Shown: positions 58,601-64,000 of the stretch, in pieces
Numbering within the stretch: the first letter of the stretch is position 1
Layout: each line of letters opens with the position of its first letter
Source of the DNA: JBFGCT01 sp963825565
Lineage (GTDB): Bacteria; Actinomycetota; Acidimicrobiia; Acidimicrobiales; Ilumatobacteraceae
Length of the DNA stretch: 64,000 bases
NCBI GenBank assembly: GCA_963825565.1
Contig: CAWGTW010000013.1
Coordinates: 192,021-256,020, forward strand
Reading direction: 5' to 3'
The notes under the pieces: generated by a model
Database searches by the model: none
Told to the model about the DNA's origin: nothing
Seen by the model: only the letters and a program-made list of their open reading frames with translations
Made by a program: the position numbers and the translations under genes

Positions 58601-59995
58601 GAGTCCCTTGGCGTGGTGGGGTTCGTAGGTCCACCATGGGGTGAGCCACCGGCGTGATGCTCGGTGTGTACCTACCAAAGTGCACACCAAGGAGAACACG
58701 CCGATGGCTCTGGATGAGTCTGCCGTGGCAGAACTACTCGACGCGCTCCGCGCCGGCGACGGCACCGATCTGGTCCGCGAGCTCGCCCAGTGGGCGCTCC
58801 AGCAGCTGATCGAGGCCGAAGCCACCGACGCGATCGGCGCCGGCCGCTAGGAGCGTTCCGACGGGCGCGGACGCATCGCAACGGGCATCGACCGAGGGTG
58901 CTGTCGACCAAGGCCGGCGACCTGCGACCTCGGGATCCCGAAGCTGCGCAAGGGCGCTTCTTCCCGGAGATCTTGGAACCGCGACGCCGGATCGATCAGG
59001 CCATGTACGCGGTGGTGATGGAGGCCTACGTCAACGGCGTGTCGACCCGCGTCGGTCGATGACCTGGTCGCGGCGATGGGGTCGACACCGGGATCTCCAA
59101 GTCCGAGGTGTCAGCCGGATCTGCGCCGGGCTCGACGAACGCGTCGAGGCGTTCCGCAACCGCACCCTGGGCCACGTCGAGTTCCCCTACGTGTATTTGG
59201 ACGCCACCTACGTCAACGTCCGCGACGACGCCCTCGGCCAGGTCGTGTCGCGGGCGGTCGTGATCGCGACCGGGATCACCGCCGACGGCGACCGTGAGGT
59301 CCTCGGCGTCGATATCGGCGACTCCGAAGACGAGACGTTCTGGACCAAGTTCCTCCGCCGCTTGCGCGACGCGTGGGCTCGGCGGCGTCCGGCTCGTGAT
59401 CTCCGACGCGCACGCAGGCCTGAAGGCCGCGATCCGCAAATGCTTGCCAGGGCGCATCCTGGCAGCGCTGCCGGGTGCACTACGCCCGCAACCTGCTCGC
59501 GAACGTCCCCAAGGCCCATCGCGAGATGGTCGCCGCCGCGTTCCGGTCGATCTTCGCGCTCGCCACCGACCGAAGAGGTCGAGGCCCGCTGGGACGAGGT
59601 CGCCGACATGCTCGACACGAACGGTTCCCCAAAGCCGCCGAGTCGATGCGCGACGCCCGCACCGACGTGTTGGCGTTCACCGCGTTCCCCCAGGCGCATT
59701 GGCGCAAGATCTGGTCGAACAACCCGCTCGAACGCCTGAACAAGGAGATGAAGCGACGCTCCAACGTGGTCGGGATCTTCCCCAACGACGCCGCCGCCAT
59801 CCGCCTCGATCGGCGCCGTGCTCGCCGACCAACACGACGAATGGGCCATCGCCCGCCGCTACCTCTCCGAAGCCTCCATGGCCGAACTCAACCGACCACG
59901 CGACACTGACCCCGTCACCGTCGGCGAGCTCCAACCCGCTGACGAGTAGCCACCAGGAACACGTCGACGCCGAACCCCACCACGCCGCGGGACTC
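58601..59995 (+). mobile_element. IS256-type insertion sequence, 1395 bases with terminal inverted repeats
   Basis: The left end 58601-58625 (begins GAGTCCCTTGG, ends GGGGTTCG) and the right end 59971-59995 (its reverse complement begins GAGTCCCGCGG and ends GGGGTTCG) agree at 23 of 25 positions. They enclose one transposase gene. Length and layout fit IS256 elements. The eight bases outside each end do not match, so no target duplication remains. Confidence 0.82.
58704..59949 (+). pseudogene. IS256-family transposase, several frameshifts
   Basis: Start ATG at 58704 with AAGGAG upstream. Pieces in different frames read A-L-Q-Q-L-I-E-A-E-A-T-D-A-I-G-A (N-terminus), G-I-S-K-S-E-V-S-type helix-turn-helix near 59085, Y-V-Y-L-D-A-T-Y-V-N-V-R (first catalytic Asp region), V-I-S-D-A-H-A-G-L-K near 59400 (second Asp region), R-A-H-P-G-type C-rich segment, N-N-P-L-E-R-L-N-K-E near 59725 (third acidic residue) and L-Q-P-A-D-E at the end. 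At least five frame changes are needed, so no active enzyme is encoded as written. Confidence 0.82.
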
Positions 59996-60006
59996 ATACA
60001 TCCAGC

Positions 60007-60541
60007 TCATCGAATCCCGTCCGTCACGTGACCTCCACGCCCGGCTCGGAGTCGGGCGGCCTGTTTGCCTCGCAGCGGCACGGGCGGGTCGTAACGCACG
60101 CCTACAGTCTCACGAACCCAATCTGCATAGGTCGCCCATAGGGCACCCCTCATGTTCATCGCCACGTCGGCGAGGGCAATCATGAGCCTGTTCGGCGTTG
60201 CCTCGACCCGGTCACTGAGCAGCAGCTCCAGACCCCGGCCGGGCGACTCGCCCCAGACCAACCAGCAGATCCAGGATGCCACGGCCGATCGCCCGAAACC
60301 TCCAGGACAGACTGACAGCAGTTTGCAGACCGATGGCATTCGCTCGGCGAATCGGATGATCGCCCAGACTTCCTCGATCGTCGGAGCCGCCGCATCCCGT
60401 GGCCGGCACGTGTCGTCGAATGTCATGCGCAGGATGTTCGAGGGCGCAGAACGCGTCAAGCGCTCCAACTACCTCCGGCGACAGCCGTTGCCAACTCTCA
60501 GACCCTGACACGATCATGACATGGGTCGGCCAACCGGTCAT
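60007..60541 (-). pseudogene. Cys-based (CX5R) protein-tyrosine-phosphatase-like protein, frameshifted near 60455
   Basis: The N-terminal part (M-T-G-W-P-T-H-V-M-I-V-S-G-S, from the ATG at 60541) is in one frame; the rest, from I-L-R-M-T-F-D-D-T onward, in another. The active-site loop is V-C-P-G-G-F-G-R-S, a CX5R motif, and T-P-N-R-L-M-I-A-L-A-D-V is the usual following helix of this small bacterial phosphatase family. Family members more often have H-C-x-A-G; here Val precedes the Cys and Pro follows. Joined length is about 175 residues. Substrate unknown; it lies just right of the IS256 element. Confidence 0.65.
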
Positions 60542-60748
60542 CAGCAGACCAGGCGTATCGCGCCGGAATCCCCGAGTCTTGATCTCCCTAGATCCGCCGG
60601 ACGCCACACATGCTGACGCTAGCCATGCAGCCAGCACGGCGGGCGGTTCACACAGTTGGGTCGGCGCGACAACACTTCGAAGTAAGCGCAGACTTCGCGC
60701 CTTGAAGGGTATGACGAAGCGAGCTGGTCGCGTTCGCTGTCCGAAGCC

Positions 60749-62369
60749 TCAGGACAGCAGCACCTCACCACGGGTCACGAGGGCGGACGCCTCACCAACG
60801 GCAGCGGTGAGGTCGTCGACCTCGGTCTCTCCGATGGTTTGCTCGGCGATCTCTTGGCGGAGTGCCTCGACATCGGGCGCGAGATTCGTCAGAGCTTGCT
60901 CGGCCGCGGCGTTCACCGGGTGCGCCGGTCACTTCGGCCTCCATCCTGTGCCGATGGGCCACGCTCTACGCGCCTTGTCGCTCTCGCTCTGAACCTTGTC
61001 TTCGATCATTCCGGCCAGCTCGATGGCGAGCGGGAGCAACGCGTTGGCGATGCCCGTGACCTGTCCCAGGTCCGAGGGCAGATCTTGCGCTAGCTCGGCC
61101 GCCTGGGCCGGCTGCTTCACGGCCCGATGGGCTTGGCGGACGCCGTCCACCGCCTTGAGCGCTTCAACCGCCTTCCGACCGAGCTTCTCGAACTGAGGCG
61201 TGAAGCTTCGTTCTCCGGGTGCCCTCCGGGTCGGGCGTGGAAAGGGAGGCAGTAGAGGGATTCGAACGTCGCCCATCCGCGCCCCTCCCGCTGTTGGTCG
61301 AACGCCCGGATGGCGTCCTGCCGGAATACGCGTCAGTGCTGCCTGTTGCTCTTGCCACCATTGCTTCGAACACCGGGTCGACGGTGGTCTGGATCGAGCC
61401 GGCGTCGACTTGCGGCCGCATGAGCACACGCCGGATCGCGTCCTCGATCGCCCCTTCGAGCGAAACTTGGGCGGCGCTCGATGAGCGAGTCCAGTTGCTG
61501 CGAGGAAGAGGTTCCTTCGCCGGAGCGAGTTGGCGCGGCATCACGCGAGTCGTTCAGGTCCTCGAGTTCGGCGCGCAAGTCCGGCCAGACGTTCACTCAC
61601 CGCGCGCCCGCCAGAATCGCAGCGCTCAGCGGCCCTCCGTGACGCTGCGAGGTCCTGACCCGTAAGGTCGACGAGAGCAGCTCGTAGTTGGTCCATCCCA
61701 TCCCACGGCCGAGAGACGTCCCAGGTGCTCGGCTCCGGGTCGATCACGAACGCGCCGAGCTGTCCGAAGTCGGGGACCAGCACGTAGATGGGACTTGCTT
61801 CGTCCAGGTCCAGGGAGTCGCGCAATTCTTCCCGCTTTCGTGGGCCCACTCCTCGAATCCGACCGGGTCGAGTGTGGGGTCAACACCGCCCTCGTCCGCC
61901 CGGGAGATGAGGAACCAGACGCACGACTCGGGCCATCCCTGCGCGAGGATGTCGAGGAGTTCGGGTCGCTCCCCGGTGGGCAGTTGCGGGTTCACGGTCA
62001 CCAGCAGCACGTCAGTCAGTCCCAGGGTGGCACGCGCCACCTGTGAGTTCTTAAGGGATCGGGCGTCCTGGCCACCGGGAGACAGACCCGGGGTATCTCG
62101 GACGATGCAGCCGCCAAGGTCGACGAGTTGGTCAGTGAACGTCTCGTGCCGAGCGCTGATGGTCAGCCAATCGGGGACCTGGTGCCCTGAATCCACGAGG
62201 AGGCGCCGGAGGATCGAGCTCTTGCCGGTATCGAATGCCCCGAACAGCGTGGCGACGGGCTGCTCGTGTGATGCGAACTCTGCCCACACGGAATCGAGTC
62301 GCTCGACTGACTCGGCTCCGGACACCTCGCCGATCCACGACCGCAGTCCCTCAAGTGTGTTGGTGTCAT
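60749..62369 (-). pseudogene. Dynamin-like GTPase B, many frameshifts
   Basis: Recognisable pieces in order: G1 L-F-G-A-F-D-T-G-K-S-S, G3 V-R-D-T-P-G-L-S-P-G-G, G4-like S-R-A-D-E-G-G (from 62325 down to 61860), then K-R-E-E-L-R-D-S-L, L-E-G-A-I-E-D-A-I-R-R-V-L, and, after further shifts, F-E-K-L-G-R-K-A-V-E-A-L-K-A-V-D-G, G-I-A-N-A-L-L-P-L-A-I-E-L-A-G-M and a C-terminal coiled region ending at 60749. About 540 residues would result. The order GTPase head, helical stalk, hydrophobic patch, coiled coil is that of bacterial dynamins. At least six frame changes are needed. Confidence 0.6.
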
Positions 62370-62401
62370 CTCATCACTCTCTCGCGTGCGTTTCGGCCAA
62401 C

Positions 62402-64000
62402 TCATCGCCGGCGCTCTGTGAGCAGAGCAACGCCGTCGAGGCGCTGTGTGACCTCGAGTGCTGACTGCTGTTGGAGTTCAGACTGCTCGCGCAACTGTTC
62501 GAGACTGTCGGTGAGTTCGCTCATCGAGCTTGCTGACGTACTCCATGGGCCCTCCAGCATGGCTGAGGAGGTCTGCGAGACGACCGCCTCGGCCGTCGCC
62601 CGAACATGCTCGACGGCTGCTTTCCGAGCTCGTTCTCGACTCTGCTCTTGCTTCTGATCGTTCACGAAGTCAGCGATGTCAAAGCCCGACCGCGACGACG
62701 CCCAGCACTGCAGCGGCCTTCCCGACCTTTGCTCCCAGCTTCACGGCACCCCACGGCTTGAACTTCGCGCCCATCGCCTTGCCGATCGCGTACGACCGCA
62801 TCACGATTGCCGAGCGCCTTCCCGATGCCATGGACGCCCTTCATGACTCCGGCAGCGACATGGATCCCCTGGCCGCCGGCGCCACCGCGTCCGTCTGCCG
62901 GGCTCCGAGAACCCATCGCGGATCCATGCGCGAACTCGAAGCGGCGGAGCTCCCGATCGAGCTGGGAGGAGTGACGCTTCCACCAATCGGTGATGTCGCG
63001 GTTGACCTCTCCCTGCAACGACTCCATCGCGCTTGCCAGTCGGGGGTCCTCCCACCAGGTCATCAGTCGCTTCTGACATCGCCTCGACCTCGGCTGGGGC
63101 GGCGCCGAGCGCCTCGGACAGCACCTCGTTCGCGTGGTCGTCAACGACCGCGCCGAACGCGCTGTCGATGGACTCCTTCAGCAGCCTGAGCTCGGCGCGA
63201 GATGTCGTCACGAGCTGCTGTCGAGCCGCTGCGTGAACGCTTGCGCCTGTTCGATCTCAGCGTGTTGCCAGCGTGAGCCGACCTGCGCTGAGAGCAGTGC
63301 TGAACGTGCGTGATCTAGCGCTGCTCCTGCGGAGAGGTCAGGCGAGCTGCGGCGCCCTTCAGGTCGAGCAAGAGGCTCGCACAAGGCGCTGACCCCGTCC
63401 CAGACCCGGTCGGCCGATTCATAGTCAGCGCTGGTGACTGGTGCTCGATCGCCAACCAGCCCGTACGGGTCGGCGGAGAGCGCCAGTACTTGGCTCCGTG
63501 CCGACCGCGAGCCCCTGGGACTCCAAGATGGTCAGGAGTTCCTCGATCTTCCGCTGCCGGCGGGCCAAGAACTCGCTGGGTGCTTGGCGGGGATCAGCGC
63601 CGATCTCATCGATGCGGCCGATGACGAACACCGTACGGGCAGCCTTCCCGACCGTGTGTCTCGTCACCGAGGAGGAGCTACCGCAGGTGCGAAGTGTCAC
63701 CGATGAGAAGGTTGACGTGAAGCACCACGATCACCAGACGCGGCGTCTTGCAGCGTCTGCAAGGCCAATCCCGTCGTGGCCGTCGTGACCGCTTTGAAAG
63801 CCCGGCGAGTCGACGAGAACCAGCTGGCCGAACTCGTACCTCCGCACTGCGCTCGTGGACGGCCCAGCCTCGACATGCAGACCGGTCGGCGGGCGGCACC
63901 GGCGTCAGCCAGCATCCGCTTGATGAGGCTTGTCTTGCCGGAGCTGTAGTCGCCGAGCACGACGACCTTCGGTGCAGCGTCCATCAGCGCGAGGGAAACC
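62402..64000 (-). pseudogene. Dynamin-like GTPase A, many frameshifts (start at or beyond window end)
   Basis: At the right edge the frame reads V-V-V-L-G-D-Y-S-S-G-K-T-S-L-I-K-R (G1). Later frames give L-V-L-V-D-S-P-G-F-Q-S-G-H-D (G3), V-I-V-V-L-H-V-N-L-L-I-G-D-T, F-V-I-G-R-I-D-E-I-G (G4-like), E-L-L-T-I-L-E-S-Q-G-L, then I-D-S-A-F-G-A-V-V-D-D-H-A-N-E-V, W-W-K-R-H-S-S-Q-L-D-R-E-L, a Gly-rich segment, and a coiled C-terminus ending L-L-T-E-R-R-R at 62402. It precedes GTPase B by about 30 bases on the same strand. Paired dynamins of this kind act on membranes. At least five frame changes are needed. Confidence 0.6.

Noticed and set aside
60007..64000. Complete phage-defence island
   Set aside because: Only a possible dynamin pair and a phosphatase are visible; no nuclease, CBASS, retron or restriction gene accompanies them, and the genes are broken as written.

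Overview
The window is GC-rich and densely coded on both strands, with GTG starts, 4-base ATGA/GTGA overlaps, lipobox-bearing lipoproteins, LAL-type LuxR regulators, an ECF41-type sigma factor and a mycothiol-dependent isomerase remnant. This suggests a high-GC actinobacterium, plausibly of the Acidimicrobiia (Ilumatobacter-like). That placement is inference; no rRNA or other marker gene is present.

Layout. 0-17 kb: a sulfatase C-terminus with a truncated radical-SAM maturase, a CPA2 antiporter, a TetR/GAP/DUF1254 gene run, a fused kinase-like/flippase-like membrane protein, a flavin-barrel/GAF operon, a hemerythrin-like protein, VapBC, a second DUF1254 protein and a Bax inhibitor-1 homologue. 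17.6-29.2 kb: the most interesting block. A MazF-type module is followed by a Crp/Fnr regulator, a CHASE2 nucleotide cyclase, a FecR lipoprotein, a gene with eight DTEGH repeats, an MFS transporter fused to a cyclic-nucleotide-binding domain, a GAF protein, a small leaderless subtilase and a second FecR lipoprotein. The DTEGH gene is separated from the transporter by a 15-bp-stem hairpin. Transporter, GAF and protease genes overlap by 4 bases. This reads as a cyclic-nucleotide-controlled system that makes, processes and possibly exports a repeat polypeptide.

29-39 kb: a frameshifted LAL regulator, a deleted copy of the MarR/hydrolase/lipoprotein locus found again at 39.5-42.6 kb, an IS110 remnant, an ECF41 sigma factor with its oxidoreductase partner, and VOC and GNAT genes. 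38.8-54.7 kb: bounded by two copies of a tRNA-Gly(CCC) 3' end, each with short arm-type repeats on both sides, as expected at junctions of tandem tRNA-integrated elements. Inside are a double-winged-helix MarR, a lipoprotein peptidase, a broken ABC exporter, and two alpha/beta-hydrolase modules arranged around a large LAL regulator. 54.7-64 kb: a thioesterase, an arylamine N-acetyltransferase, a frameshifted acetamidase/formamidase, an IS256-type element, a CX5R phosphatase and two adjacent dynamin-like GTPase genes.

Many otherwise recognisable genes carry single-base frameshifts, densest at 60-64 kb. Either this segment is decaying or the assembly has indel errors; the sequence alone cannot decide, although a GTGA overlap restored by correcting one indel (near 20.95 kb) favours error in that case.
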